A stretch of 64,000 nucleotides of DNA from Streptomyces sp. NRRL S-118. GTDB lineage: Bacteria > Actinomycetota > Actinomycetes > Streptomycetales > Streptomycetaceae. Below are positions 41,492 through 50,150 of the stretch, one piece after another (within the stretch, counting starts at the first letter, position 1; each line of letters begins with the position of its first letter). Both the position numbers and the translations under genes were made by a program. The notes under the pieces were generated by a model. That model did not search any database. It had not been told where the DNA came from and saw nothing but the letters and a program-made list of their open reading frames with translations. The stretch lies in NCBI RefSeq assembly GCF_000716335.1, contig NZ_KL591011.1:84411-148410 (forward strand), given 5' to 3'.

Positions 41492-43102
41492 GTGACCGAA
41501 AGGCCCGGTGGGGAACGGCTGGTGGCGGGGCGTTACCGATTGCTGGGTCCGCTCGGTGAAGGCGGGATGGGCGTCGTGTGGCGCGCTCGTGACGATGTGC
41601 TGGGCCGCGAGGTGGCCGTCAAGGAAGTGCGCGCGCCGGCCGGGCTGGGCGCGGCGGACGAACAGCGGCTGTACGCGCGGCTGGAGCGCGAGGCATGGGC
41701 GGCCGCCCGGGTCTCCCACCGCAACGTGGTCACGGTGTACGACGTGGCCACCGAGGACGGCCGGCCGTGGATCGTGATGGAGCTGGTCCGCGGGGTGACG
41801 CTGTCGGACGTGCTCGACGCCGAGGGACCGGTGCCGCCCCGGCGGGCCGCGCACATCGGGGCGGAGGTGCTGGCGGCCCTGCGCGCCGCGCACGAGGCGG
41901 GAGTGCTGCACCGGGACGTCAAGCCGGGCAACGTGCTGCTGGCCAACGACGGCCGGGTGGTGCTGACGGACTTCGGCATCGCGGCGGTGGAGGGCACGTC
42001 GAACCTCACCATGACGGGAGAGCTGATCGGCTCGCCAGAATTCCTGGCGCCCGAACGGGCGTTGGGGCGCACGCCGGGTCCCGCCTCGGACCTGTGGTCG
42101 CTCGGCGTCCTGTTGTACGCGGCGGTCGAGGGCGGCTCCCCCTTCCGTCGGAACACCCCGCTGAGCACCCTGCGCGCCGTGGTGGACGAGGAGCTGCCGC
42201 CGCCGCGCCGGGCCGGGCCGCTGGCGCCGGTGATCGAGGGGCTGTTGCGCAAGGACCCGAGCGAGCGGCTCACCGCCGACGAGGCGGCCCACCGCCTGCG
42301 GGTCATCGGCGCGGGCGGCACCGCCCGTACCGCCCCGGTCACCGCGTCGGACACCTCCGCACCCGTGGTCGCGGCGTTCCCGTCGGAGGGCCCGGCGGGC
42401 CCGGCGGCCTCCGGTGCGACCGTCGCGACGGCGCGGCCCGGGCGGCAGCCGCGGCGCGCGGTCGCCGTCCTCGTGGCCGGGGTGGTCCTCCTGCTGCTGG
42501 CGGCCGGCGGCCTCACGTACGCGCTGCTGCGCGAGCGGGACGCGGGCGGCGCCGGGGGCGCCGCGCCGGGCGGTGCGGGCACGCCGGAAAGCACCGGCCC
42601 CACCGGTACGGCGCCGACGCGGGCGTCACCGGAGCCGTCCCAGTCCGCCGGTTCGCCCTCGGACCCGGCTCCGTCCACCGCGGCGAGCACTCCCCCGCCC
42701 CACCGGACGGTCCTGGTCCACGTCCGGGCGGAGCGCGGCAGTCACAGCGGGACGTGCCCGCCGCCGCCCGGGAAAGCCCCGGCGTTCACCGGCACGATCA
42801 CGGTGGGGCGCACCCCCATGTCCGTCGGCTACCGCTGGGTGGGCGAGAGTCACGAGGAGTCCGGATCGGCCTGGCGGACGCTGGAGTTCGGCGCGGGCGA
42901 GCACACGGAGCAGCAGGTCGGGCACACCGCGGCGGCGACGCACGGCGAGGGCGGGACGTACCGCGACCGGGTCCGGCTGGAGGTCCGGAGCCCGGTCGCG
43001 GCACGGTCGAACTGGGTGGCGTTCTCGATCACGTGCCACGACGGGAGCCCGACGGGCGACCCCCCGTCGTCACCCGGTCACACGGTCACGCCGTCGCCCT
43101 GA
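41492..43102 (+). CDS. Membrane-anchored PASTA-less Ser/Thr protein kinase
   Basis: 536 residues. The cytoplasmic kinase domain (about 8-270) has LGEGGMGVVW, the lysine in VAVKEV, HRDVKPGNVLL, DFGIA, GSPEFLAPE and DLWSLGVLLYAA. A Ala/Pro/Thr linker leads to one membrane helix (AVAVLVAGVVLLLLAAGGLTY near 345). The extracytoplasmic part has a Ser/Pro/Thr-rich stalk and a beta-rich C-terminal domain with two cysteines (GTCPPPP and ITCHDG), not PASTA repeats. The GTG at 41492 follows AAGGGGG. The 3' end overlaps the convergent lipase by 17 bp. It probably senses an external ligand. Confidence 0.93.
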   Translation: MTERPGGERLVAGRYRLLGPLGEGGMGVVWRARDDVLGREVAVKEVRAPAGLGAADEQRLYARLEREAWAAARVSHRNVVTVYDVATEDGRPWIVMELVRGVTLSDVLDAEGPVPPRRAAHIGAEVLAALRAAHEAGVLHRDVKPGNVLLANDGRVVLTDFGIAAVEGTSNLTMTGELIGSPEFLAPERALGRTPGPASDLWSLGVLLYAAVEGGSPFRRNTPLSTLRAVVDEELPPPRRAGPLAPVIEGLLRKDPSERLTADEAAHRLRVIGAGGTARTAPVTASDTSAPVVAAFPSEGPAGPAASGATVATARPGRQPRRAVAVLVAGVVLLLLAAGGLTYALLRERDAGGAGGAAPGGAGTPESTGPTGTAPTRASPEPSQSAGSPSDPAPSTAASTPPPHRTVLVHVRAERGSHSGTCPPPPGKAPAFTGTITVGRTPMSVGYRWVGESHEESGSAWRTLEFGAGEHTEQQVGHTAAATHGEGGTYRDRVRLEVRSPVAARSNWVAFSITCHDGSPTGDPPSSPGHTVTPSP

Positions 43103-43892
43103 AGACGGGCAGGTAACCGCCGGACTGCCCGGCGGCGGTGGGGTGGTAGGAATCGCCGATGTTGAGCCAGTTCACGCTGTGCAGCCAGGAGGCGCCCGAG
43201 CAGATCTCGTGGCCGGTGAAGGCCGGGGCGACGTCCGCGTAGGCGAAGCCGTGGTCGGCCGCGCGCTTGGCGGTGGCGGCGTTGAGGTGGTCGGCGCCGC
43301 CGTTGATGGCGCGGCGTTCGTTCTCGGTGAGGCCGGCGACGCAGCTGCCGCCCAGTTTGTAGAAGCGCGGGTAGCCGAGGACGACGACGCGGGCCGACGG
43401 TGCCTTGCTCCTGATGGCCGTGTACACGGTGTCGAGGCGGGCGGGCAGGGTGCTGTCGACGTACCGCTTGGCCTCCTCGACCCGCGCGAGGCAGGTGGCT
43501 TCGGACTGCAGCACGCAGGTGGTCATGACGTCGGCGAAGCCGGCGTCGTTGCCGCCGATGGTGAGGGAGACGAGGTCGGTGGCGGAGGAGAGCGGGCCCA
43601 GCTGGTTGGCCGTCACGTCGTTCGTACGGGCGCCGGAGCAGGCCGTGAAGGCGAACGAGGAGGGGGAGTTGGCGGCCGCCCACAGGGCGGGGTAGGCGCG
43701 GGGGGTGCGCTTGCAGCTGCCGCTCGCGCTGTCGTAGTTCCCGGCGCCGACTCCGGAGGAGTAGGAGTCGCCGAGGGCCACGTAGTCGACGGCTGCCGAC
43801 GAAGCGGCCTGCGCCGCCCCCGCCCCGGTCAGGGCGAGGACGGCGCTCAGGAGGAGTGAGGAGGATAATGCCGCGGCTCGGGACAGTTTCAT
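43086..43892 (-). CDS. Secreted SGNH/GDSL lipase-esterase
   Basis: 268 residues, the same length as the well-known Streptomyces rimosus/coelicolor GDSL lipases. A Sec signal peptide (KLSRAAALSSSLLLSAVLAL to about residue 33) is followed by block I ALGDSYSSGVG (nucleophile Ser), GGNDAGF (oxyanion Asn) and the catalytic Asp-x-x-His in IGDSYHPT. Six cysteines form the usual three disulfides. AGGGAGG precedes the ATG at 43892. The promoter has a perfect 17-bp palindrome filling its spacer, so it is likely under a dedicated repressor. It hydrolyses short- to medium-chain esters outside the cell. Confidence 0.95.
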   Translation of the reverse strand: MKLSRAAALSSSLLLSAVLALTGAGAAQAASSAAVDYVALGDSYSSGVGAGNYDSASGSCKRTPRAYPALWAAANSPSSFAFTACSGARTNDVTANQLGPLSSATDLVSLTIGGNDAGFADVMTTCVLQSEATCLARVEEAKRYVDSTLPARLDTVYTAIRSKAPSARVVVLGYPRFYKLGGSCVAGLTENERRAINGGADHLNAATAKRAADHGFAYADVAPAFTGHEICSGASWLHSVNWLNIGDSYHPTAAGQSGGYLPVFRATA

Positions 43893-43928
43893 GGAACCTC
43901 CCTGTGAGCAGGATTTCTGCCTGAATTG

Positions 43929-43957
43929 TTGGTAGCAGCATGGAGTGTCCATGCCAA
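43929..43957 (-). promoter_or_regulatory. Lipase promoter with operator in the spacer
   Basis: On the minus strand, -35 TTGGCA (43952-43957) and -10-like TACCAA (43929-43934) are 17 bp apart. The palindrome GCATGGA-GTG-TCCATGC (43938-43954, perfect 7-bp arms) fills the spacer and overlaps the -35, a classical repressor arrangement. Confidence 0.55.
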
Positions 43958-45001
43958 GACTTGCGGGTAACTTGGGTCTGACCTCGGGAAGTCGGGGCGG
44001 CGTCGCGGGGGCTGACGGACCAGCGGGGCGCATGGGCCACGACTCCGCGGCAGGCCGGCCCCGCGTCGCCGCGGGGACGCCCCCGCGGTGCCCGGCGTGA
44101 GGTGGTGCCGCGGGGACGCGCCGCACGCGCTCGCGGGCGCGGCGGCCGCCGTCGGGGGCAACAGGTGCCGCGCCGGCACCGGCCGGCCACGAGACGCCGC
44201 TGCGCGCGCCGTTCGGCCTCTTCTTCCTGCCGGCCGCCCCGGCGGCGGGGCTCGCCGCGGCACCGCGCCGGCTGGAGCCGACGACCCGGACGGTCCTCGC
44301 CGTGGCGGGCGCGGGCGCGGTGGACGCGGTCGTCGCCGAAGCGACGGTGGCGCTGCACGTGTGGTCCTACGGGGCACGGTGGCGGTCGTCGCCGCCCTCC
44401 GCGCCGCTCGGGGCCGTTTCCCGTGTGTCGCACGGGAAAAAGCAGCACACCTGAATACACCCGGGCGGGACGGAAGGATCTTCTCCCGGATTTCCGGCGC
44501 ATGATCGGGAATTCAGCCGGAACCGAGCGACCCTTCCCCTGCGTCTTTTGCCAAAGATCGAAGAAATGCGATCGGGATGGACCAAAGAAGCAAAAAGGTG
44601 ACCCACGGTCCAGGTCTTGCCATACAGTCGCATTTATCAATACCGTCGTACATCACCCGCATCGGTCCCTCACGCACGTCGGCTCAGGGGAGGGCTAGAG
44701 GCCGCGAGGGACACGGACGGGGCGCGGTAGGGGGTGTCTTCCGCATCAGGCCGGTTCGACGAGCGCGCGCCGTGCGCCCGCAGGTCCGGCAGGTCACGGA
44801 AGGAACCCTCCCGAGGGGGGTGCCGTGCACGGTGCGTTCTTGTGCCGAGGCGTGTCCGCGTGCGGCCGGCAATATCAGCTCGCCCCATTCCGTACGGAGA
44901 TCCATTCCGTCATGACCGGGGTGAGACCCCCCCTTTCGAACCGGAAACTCATCAGGACCGCCCGGGGGCGGGCGGTCCACCGGACGAGAGGGAACCGACT
45001 C
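43958..45001. other. 1-kb intergenic region with a possible decayed membrane-protein fragment
   Basis: No complete gene is visible. On the + strand, one frame from about 44166 to the TGA at 44452 reads like membrane protein (RAPFGLFFLPAAPAAGLAAA, then TVLAVAGAGAVDAVVAEATV and LHVWSYGARW), but it has no start codon and ends in non-homologous sequence, so it could be a gene relic. The stretch 44495-44660 is unusually AT-rich for this genome and may hold the promoter of the glycosyltransferase operon (TTGCCA at 44617), though no -10 is convincing. Confidence 0.4.
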
Positions 45002-45835
45002 ATGAGCGACTCCGCCGTCGCGTCAGCCGAGTCCGGCCGGCGTACAGCGAGCCGAATATCAGCCCGTTACCGGGCCATCACGTCCCACCTGGCCATCGCG
45101 CCGCCGGTGAGCGTGGTCATTCCCGCCATGAACGAGGCGGAGAACCTTCCGCACGTCTTCAAGACCCTGCCCGACTGGATCCACGAGGTCGTGCTGGTCG
45201 ACGGCAACTCCACCGACGCCACCGTCGAGGTCGCCCGCGAGCTGCGGCCCGACGTCAAGGTCGTCAAGCAGATCGGCAAGGGCAAGGGGGACGCTCTGAT
45301 CAGCGGCTTCGCCGCCTGCACCGGTGACATCATCGTGATGGTCGACGCGGACGGCTCGGCCGACGGGCAGGAGATCGTCAGTTACGTCTCCGCGCTGGTC
45401 GGCGGCGCCGACTTCGCCAAGGGCTCCCGCTTCGCCAACGGCGGCGGCACGGACGACATGACCTTCGTCCGCCGGATCGGCAACCGCGCCCTGTGCGCCA
45501 TCGTCAACGCCAAGTTCGGCGCCCGCTACACCGACCTCTGCTACGGCTACAACGCCTTCTGGCGCCACTGCCTCGACAGCATCGCCCTGGACTGCACCGG
45601 CTTCGAGATCGAGACGCTGATCAACATCCGGGTCGTCAAGGCGGGCCTGCGGGTCCAGGAGGTCCCCAGCCACGAATACCTGCGCATCCATGGCGTGAGC
45701 AACCTCAACGCCCTGCGCGACGGCATCCGCGTCCTGAAGGTGATCCTCCGCGAGAAGGGCGTCCGGGGCGCCGCGCGCCGCCGGACGGCCGACTTCCCGG
45801 TCGGCGTGCCGCGAGGAGAGGTGTCCGGGCCTTGA
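45002..45835 (+). CDS. Family 2 glycosyltransferase (DPM1-like)
   Basis: 277 residues with a GT-A fold: VSVVIPAMNEAENL, LVDGNSTDAT, the DxD-type IVMVDADGSAD, KGSRF and FEIETLINIRV. The set resembles dolichol/polyprenyl-phosphate sugar transferases, but there is no C-terminal membrane helix. GAGAGGG precedes the ATG at 45002. It overlaps the next gene by 3 bp (TTGA). It is first of a three-gene operon with a second GT2 and a polysaccharide deacetylase, so it probably builds a surface or secreted glycan. Confidence 0.9.
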   Translation: MSDSAVASAESGRRTASRISARYRAITSHLAIAPPVSVVIPAMNEAENLPHVFKTLPDWIHEVVLVDGNSTDATVEVARELRPDVKVVKQIGKGKGDALISGFAACTGDIIVMVDADGSADGQEIVSYVSALVGGADFAKGSRFANGGGTDDMTFVRRIGNRALCAIVNAKFGARYTDLCYGYNAFWRHCLDSIALDCTGFEIETLINIRVVKAGLRVQEVPSHEYLRIHGVSNLNALRDGIRVLKVILREKGVRGAARRRTADFPVGVPRGEVSGP

Positions 45836-46881
45836 GCGCTCGCCGGTTCTCCGTGGTGATCTGCGCGTACACCGAGGACCGCTGGGAGGACATCCTCGCG
45901 GCGGTCGGCTCGGTGCGCCGGCAGTCCCGGCCGGCCCTGGAGACGCTGCTCGTGGTCGACCACAACGCGGCGCTGCTGGAGCGGCTCGGCCGGGAGTACG
46001 AGGACGCCGGGCAGGAGGTGCGGGTGCTCGCGAACGCGGGCCCCCGCGGCCTCTCGGCCGGCCGCAACACCGGCATCGCGGCGGCCCGCGGCGACATCGT
46101 CGCCTTCCTCGACGACGACGCCGTCGCCGAACGGGACTGGCTGCGTTGCTTCGACGAGGCGTACGACGATCCGCGCGTGGTGGCGGTCGGGGGCCGGACC
46201 GTACCGGTCTGGGCGTCGGGGCGGCGCCCGGCCTGGTTCCCCGAGGAGTTCGACTGGGTCGTCGGCTGCACGTACCGGGGGCTCCCGCCCGGGCGGGTCC
46301 GCGTGCGCAACGTCCTGGGCGGCAACGCCTCCTTCCGGCGGACCGCCTTCGACGCGGCGGGCGGCTTCGCCACCGGCATCGGGCGGGACGGCGACAAGCG
46401 GCCGCTGGGCTGCGAGGAGACCGAACTGTGCATCCGGCTCGGCAAGGCCCTGCCGGGCGCGGTCCTGCTCATCGACGACCGTGCGGTCATCCACCACAAG
46501 GTCCCGGCCGCCCGCGAGACCTACCGCTACTTCCGCGCCCGGGCCTGGGCCGAGGGTCTGTCGAAGGCCCTCGTGGCCCGCAGCGTGGGAGCCGGCAAGG
46601 GCCTGGAGACCGAGCGGCACTACACCTCCCGGGTCCTGCCCGCCGGAGTGGCCCGCGGCGTACGGGACTTCGTGCTCGCCCGGCCCGGCGGCGCGGGACG
46701 GGCGGGCGCGATCGTCACCGGTGCGGCGGTGGCGGCGGGCGGCTACCTCCGGGGGACGTGGCAGTCGCGTCGCGGCCGCGGCACGTCCTTCGCGCACGGC
46801 CCGATCGGCGGCGCTCCCGCGGCGGACGGGCCCGGCGGAGGCGTACCTGCCGCGGGATCACCCACCGGAGTGGTGCCATGA
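45832..46881 (+). CDS. Family 2 glycosyltransferase
   Basis: 349 residues. The catalytic domain begins FSVVICAYTEDRW, with the nucleotide-sugar site LSAGRNTGIAAARGDIVAFLDDDA (DDD metal motif), a GGNASFRRTAFDAAGGF acceptor segment and the ED-type ETELCIRLG. A TTG at 45832 overlapping the upstream stop is the only start that retains the first beta strand, with GAGGAGAG 11 nt upstream; a downstream GTG would delete it. A hydrophobic stretch near 290-310 (AIVTGAAVAAGGYL) may tether it to the membrane. The last four bases overlap the deacetylase gene. Confidence 0.88.
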   Translation: MSARRFSVVICAYTEDRWEDILAAVGSVRRQSRPALETLLVVDHNAALLERLGREYEDAGQEVRVLANAGPRGLSAGRNTGIAAARGDIVAFLDDDAVAERDWLRCFDEAYDDPRVVAVGGRTVPVWASGRRPAWFPEEFDWVVGCTYRGLPPGRVRVRNVLGGNASFRRTAFDAAGGFATGIGRDGDKRPLGCEETELCIRLGKALPGAVLLIDDRAVIHHKVPAARETYRYFRARAWAEGLSKALVARSVGAGKGLETERHYTSRVLPAGVARGVRDFVLARPGGAGRAGAIVTGAAVAAGGYLRGTWQSRRGRGTSFAHGPIGGAPAADGPGGGVPAAGSPTGVVP

Positions 46882-47756
46882 GCACTCCCGGGACCTGCTC
46901 GCGCTCCGTGCCCGCCGTGCCCGCCCCACCTCCCGTGCCGATCCTGATGTACCACGCCGTCGGGCACCGGCCCGCGCGGGCGGCGTACGGGCTGTCCGTC
47001 GCGCCGGAGGCGTTCGCCGCGCAGATGGGGCTGCTCGCCGCCCGCGGGTTCACCCCGGTCACGACGGCCCGCCTGGGCGACGCGTGGCGGACCGGCGCCG
47101 CCCTGCCGGACCGCCCCGTGCTGATCACCTTCGACGACGGGTACGAGGGCGTGCACCGGCACGCCCTGCCCGTCCTGGCCCGGTACGGCTTCGCCGCCAC
47201 CCTGTTCGTCTCGACGGGGTGGCTGCGGGGCGCGTACGAGGAGGGCGGCGCCCTGGACACCATGCTCGACTGGGACCAGGTGCGCGACCTCGCCGCCGCC
47301 GGGACCGAGATCGGCGGCCACACCCACACCCATCCCCAGCTGGACCAACTCGACGACCGGCGCCTGGCGTTCGAGACCGTACGGTGCCGGGAGATCATCG
47401 CCGACGAGCTGGGCGCCGCGCCCGTCTCGTTCGCCTACCCCTACGGCTACTCCAGCCGCCGGGTGCGGCACGCGGTGCGGGCGGCGGGCTTCGCGCAGTC
47501 GCTCGCCGTGGGCAATGCGCTCGCCCGGCGGGTACAGGGGCCGTACGCGCTGCGCCGGGTGACCGTGCGGCGCGCCACGGGCATCGAGGAGTTCGGGCGG
47601 CTCCTGGAGGGCGTGGCGATCGGGCGGGCCTTCGCGAAGGACCGGGCGCTCACGAAGGGGTACGCGGTGGTGCGCCGCGCCCGGTGGGCCGCCCGCCGGA
47701 CCGGGGGCGTGCTGGTGCGCGGCGCCCCGGAAGGGAGCGCCCCGGCGCGCGCATAA
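46878..47756 (+). CDS. Polysaccharide deacetylase (CE4, NodB domain)
   Basis: Removes N- or O-acetyl groups from glycans. 292 residues: MYHAVG, the catalytic base and metal Asp in LITFDDGYEGV (TFDDG), the metal His pair in GGHTHTHPQL (H-x3-H), and FAYPYGYSSRRVR. There is no signal peptide, which is unusual for a family that mostly acts outside; export by another route or a cytoplasmic substrate such as a lipid-linked sugar is possible. The ATG at 46878 overlaps the upstream stop (ATGA). Confidence 0.92.
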   Translation: MSTPGTCSRSVPAVPAPPPVPILMYHAVGHRPARAAYGLSVAPEAFAAQMGLLAARGFTPVTTARLGDAWRTGAALPDRPVLITFDDGYEGVHRHALPVLARYGFAATLFVSTGWLRGAYEEGGALDTMLDWDQVRDLAAAGTEIGGHTHTHPQLDQLDDRRLAFETVRCREIIADELGAAPVSFAYPYGYSSRRVRHAVRAAGFAQSLAVGNALARRVQGPYALRRVTVRRATGIEEFGRLLEGVAIGRAFAKDRALTKGYAVVRRARWAARRTGGVLVRGAPEGSAPARA

Positions 47757-47796
47757 ACACCGTGCGGGCAGGGCGCGCGTGGCGGATCATGGGCGC

Positions 47797-48900
47797 ATGT
47801 CTGCCACGCCATCCCAGCCGCAGGACGCCCTGCCGATCCGGCTCACCGTCGACGACAGCGATTCCCCTTCCGATGTCCTCGACGCGCTGTTCCTCGGGCG
47901 CTTCGCGACGGGCGAGCAGCCGTACGCGCACGGCGTCACCATCGAGCGCGTCAAGTCCGGCGCGACACTGCTCCCGCCGGGCGCCGCGGTGCTGCGCGCC
48001 ACCCGCGACGACGACCGCAGCGCGATCCTCGCCGAGGGCGAGAACTGGACGCTGCTGGTCTCCCGCTGGAACCGCGGCGCGGACGTGACGGTGACCGCGG
48101 TCGACTCCGAGCTGGCCGAGCGGATCCTGAAACAGGCGACGGACGGCGCGCAGGACGAACCGGAACCGCAGCCGGACAACGTGACCATGGGCTTCTGGTA
48201 CGTGTCCCCGCGCCGGGGCCCGCACCGCACGACACGGCAGATCGCCGCCGGGTCGTGGGACGAGGTGCGGCCCAACTACACGGCTCCGGTGGCGGAGGCG
48301 ATGGACCGGCTGATGAAGGTCACGCCCGACGACATCGCGGGCCGGCTGCTGCTCCTGCACGGCCCTCCCGGCACCGGCAAGACCTCCGCGCTGCGCACGC
48401 TCGCCCGGTCGTGGCGGGACTGGTGCCAGGTCGACTGCGTGCTCGACCCGGAGCGGCTGTTCAACGACGTCGGCTACCTGATGGACATCGCGATCGGCGA
48501 GGACGAGGGCACCGCGAAGGGCCGCTGGCGGCTGCTGCTCCTGGAGGACTGCGACGAGCTGATCCGCGGCGAGGCCAGGCACACGGCGGGCCAGGCCCTG
48601 TCGCGGCTGCTGAACCTGACGGACGGTCTGCTCGGCCAGGGCCGCAACGTCCTGGTGGGCGTCACCACGAACGAGGACCTGGAGCGGCTCCACCCGGCGG
48701 TGGTCCGCCCCGGCCGCTGCCTGGCCCGCATCGAGGTCGGCCGCCTGACGCGCGAGGAGTCGGTGGCGTGGCTCGGCACCGAGGAGGGCGTCGGCCGCGA
48801 GGGGGCGACCCTGGCGGAGCTGTTCGCCCTGCGCCGCGGCACCGCCCCTGCCGCGGTCCCGGACCAGGCACGTGGCCGCGACGCGGGGCTGTATCTCTGA
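47797..48900 (+). CDS. DUF5925/AAA+ ATPase
   Basis: 367 residues. The N-terminal 130 residues form a domain found with AAA modules in actinobacteria (LTVDDSDSPSDVLDALFLGRF). The AAA core has Walker A LLHGPPGTGKTSALR, Walker B LLLLEDCDEL, sensor 1 NVLVGVTTNED and an arginine-finger region VVRPGRC. Its role is unknown; proteasome-like unfolding or assembly work is possible. It is a single gene ending in a long perfect terminator hairpin shared with the convergent neighbour. Confidence 0.87.
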   Translation: MSATPSQPQDALPIRLTVDDSDSPSDVLDALFLGRFATGEQPYAHGVTIERVKSGATLLPPGAAVLRATRDDDRSAILAEGENWTLLVSRWNRGADVTVTAVDSELAERILKQATDGAQDEPEPQPDNVTMGFWYVSPRRGPHRTTRQIAAGSWDEVRPNYTAPVAEAMDRLMKVTPDDIAGRLLLLHGPPGTGKTSALRTLARSWRDWCQVDCVLDPERLFNDVGYLMDIAIGEDEGTAKGRWRLLLLEDCDELIRGEARHTAGQALSRLLNLTDGLLGQGRNVLVGVTTNEDLERLHPAVVRPGRCLARIEVGRLTREESVAWLGTEEGVGREGATLAELFALRRGTAPAAVPDQARGRDAGLYL

Positions 48901-48905
48901 CCGGC

Positions 48906-48949
48906 CCGCGAGGTCCCGTCCGCCCGGGCGGGCGGACGGGACCTCGCGG
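48906..48949. terminator. Long perfect bidirectional terminator hairpin
   Basis: A 21-22 bp uninterrupted GC-rich stem (arms CGAGGTCCCGTCCGCCC and its complement) around a minimal GGGC-type centre. It begins 6 bp after the AAA gene and ends 8 bp before the convergent CU044_5270 gene. Confidence 0.88.
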
Positions 48950-48956
48950 TCTCGGC

Positions 48957-50150
48957 TCAGGGGGCCGTGTGGGACCACTCCGCCGCGCTCACCGTGCGGG
49001 AGGCGACCACCGTCCCGGGGCGCAGCGACGCAGGGGTGCCCGGGTCGGAGCGCACGAGCACGGTCTCGGACGCCAGGCCCCTGGACGAGGCGGGGTCGAA
49101 GACCAGCCGCTCCTCCACCTGGCCCATGGGCGGCTGGAAGGCCGGCAGGGAGACCGCGGTGCCCTTGCGGCCCGCCTCGTCCTTCACGTGCTCCGTGACC
49201 TTCACCTTCGGCAGTCCGGCCAGCAGGCGGAAGGCGGCCGCGCGGGCGCCCGGCTCGGCCGGCAGGTCCAGGACGATGTCCCGGGCGGCGGCGAACAGCC
49301 GCCGGTTCAGCGTCCTCTCCTCGAGGAGCCTCCGGGCCTCCTCCGGCGGAAGGCCGCGGAGCTCGTCCAGCGGGCCGATGTCGTAGGCTTTGACGCCCTT
49401 GTCGTACCGGGGATGCAGCTTCTTCGACAGCAGTGCCTTCAGCTCCTCCGGCGAGTCGGGCAGCGCACGCACCTCCTCCAGCGGCAGCAGGGCCCTGCCG
49501 ACGGGGAACATGGCCCCGGCGCCCGGTCCCCGTACGAGTTCCCGGGTGGAGTTCTCGCCCTTGACGACGGTCCGGCCGCCGACCGTGTTGGGGAAGGTGG
49601 CGGGTGAACCGGCCTGCTTCCAGGCCGCCGTGTCCGCCGGCGTCAGCCCGCGGCAGCCCTGGCCCTCGACCGAGGTGGTGGTCCGCCCCCGCTTCCCGGC
49701 CGCGGTGTCCACCGTCACCGTCACCGTGTCGGTGCAGGTGAAGGCGAAGCGGGTCGGGAGCCCCTTGGCGACGACCACCTGCCGGTCGGTGCCGGTGGTC
49801 TGCCAGTAGCGCTTGCCGCCGGGCTGCCGGGCCGCCTGGTCCGCCGCGGCGGCCAGGAGGAAGGTGGGCGAGTCCGTGCGCGGGGGCGCCGCCTCGGGCC
49901 GCTGCGCCAGCGGTACCGCCACGGCGAGGGCCGCGGTGGCCGCCGCGCCCGCGAGCAGCGCCCGGCGGACCCGGGGCGCCGGGCGGACGCGGGCGATGTG
50001 TTCGTCGGCCCGGTCGGTGCGGGACCGGTGTATCTCGCTCATGAGATGCCTCTCCATCGAAGACCTGCGGTCGTCGGGCAGCACCGGGTCGCCCGGCGGC
50101 GGCAGGAGCCGGCGGAGTTCTTCCTCGGGGGTGAGGGCGTCGCGCGTCAT
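48957..50150 (-). CDS. CU044_5270 family membrane protein, sigma-factor partner
   Basis: 397 residues. A cytoplasmic N-terminus (about 1-60, LTPEEELRRLLPPPGDPVL) is followed by one membrane helix (ALLAGAAATAALAVAVPLA near 68) and a large extracytoplasmic beta-rich domain. That domain has two cysteines (FTCTDTVTV, GQGCRGL) and a middle segment RLLEERTLNRRLFAAARDIVLDL. Actinobacterial relatives lie behind ECF sigma genes, as here: its ATG overlaps the sigma stop (ATGA). An anti-sigma or signal-transducing role is inferred; no ZAS zinc motif is present. Confidence 0.85.
   Translation of the reverse strand: MTRDALTPEEELRRLLPPPGDPVLPDDRRSSMERHLMSEIHRSRTDRADEHIARVRPAPRVRRALLAGAAATAALAVAVPLAQRPEAAPPRTDSPTFLLAAAADQAARQPGGKRYWQTTGTDRQVVVAKGLPTRFAFTCTDTVTVTVDTAAGKRGRTTTSVEGQGCRGLTPADTAAWKQAGSPATFPNTVGGRTVVKGENSTRELVRGPGAGAMFPVGRALLPLEEVRALPDSPEELKALLSKKLHPRYDKGVKAYDIGPLDELRGLPPEEARRLLEERTLNRRLFAAARDIVLDLPAEPGARAAAFRLLAGLPKVKVTEHVKDEAGRKGTAVSLPAFQPPMGQVEERLVFDPASSRGLASETVLVRSDPGTPASLRPGTVVASRTVSAAEWSHTAP

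Noticed and set aside
44102..44698. 198-codon open frame after the lipase
   Set aside because: It is Arg-rich with no domain and no ribosome-binding site, and it extends through the AT-rich non-coding stretch.
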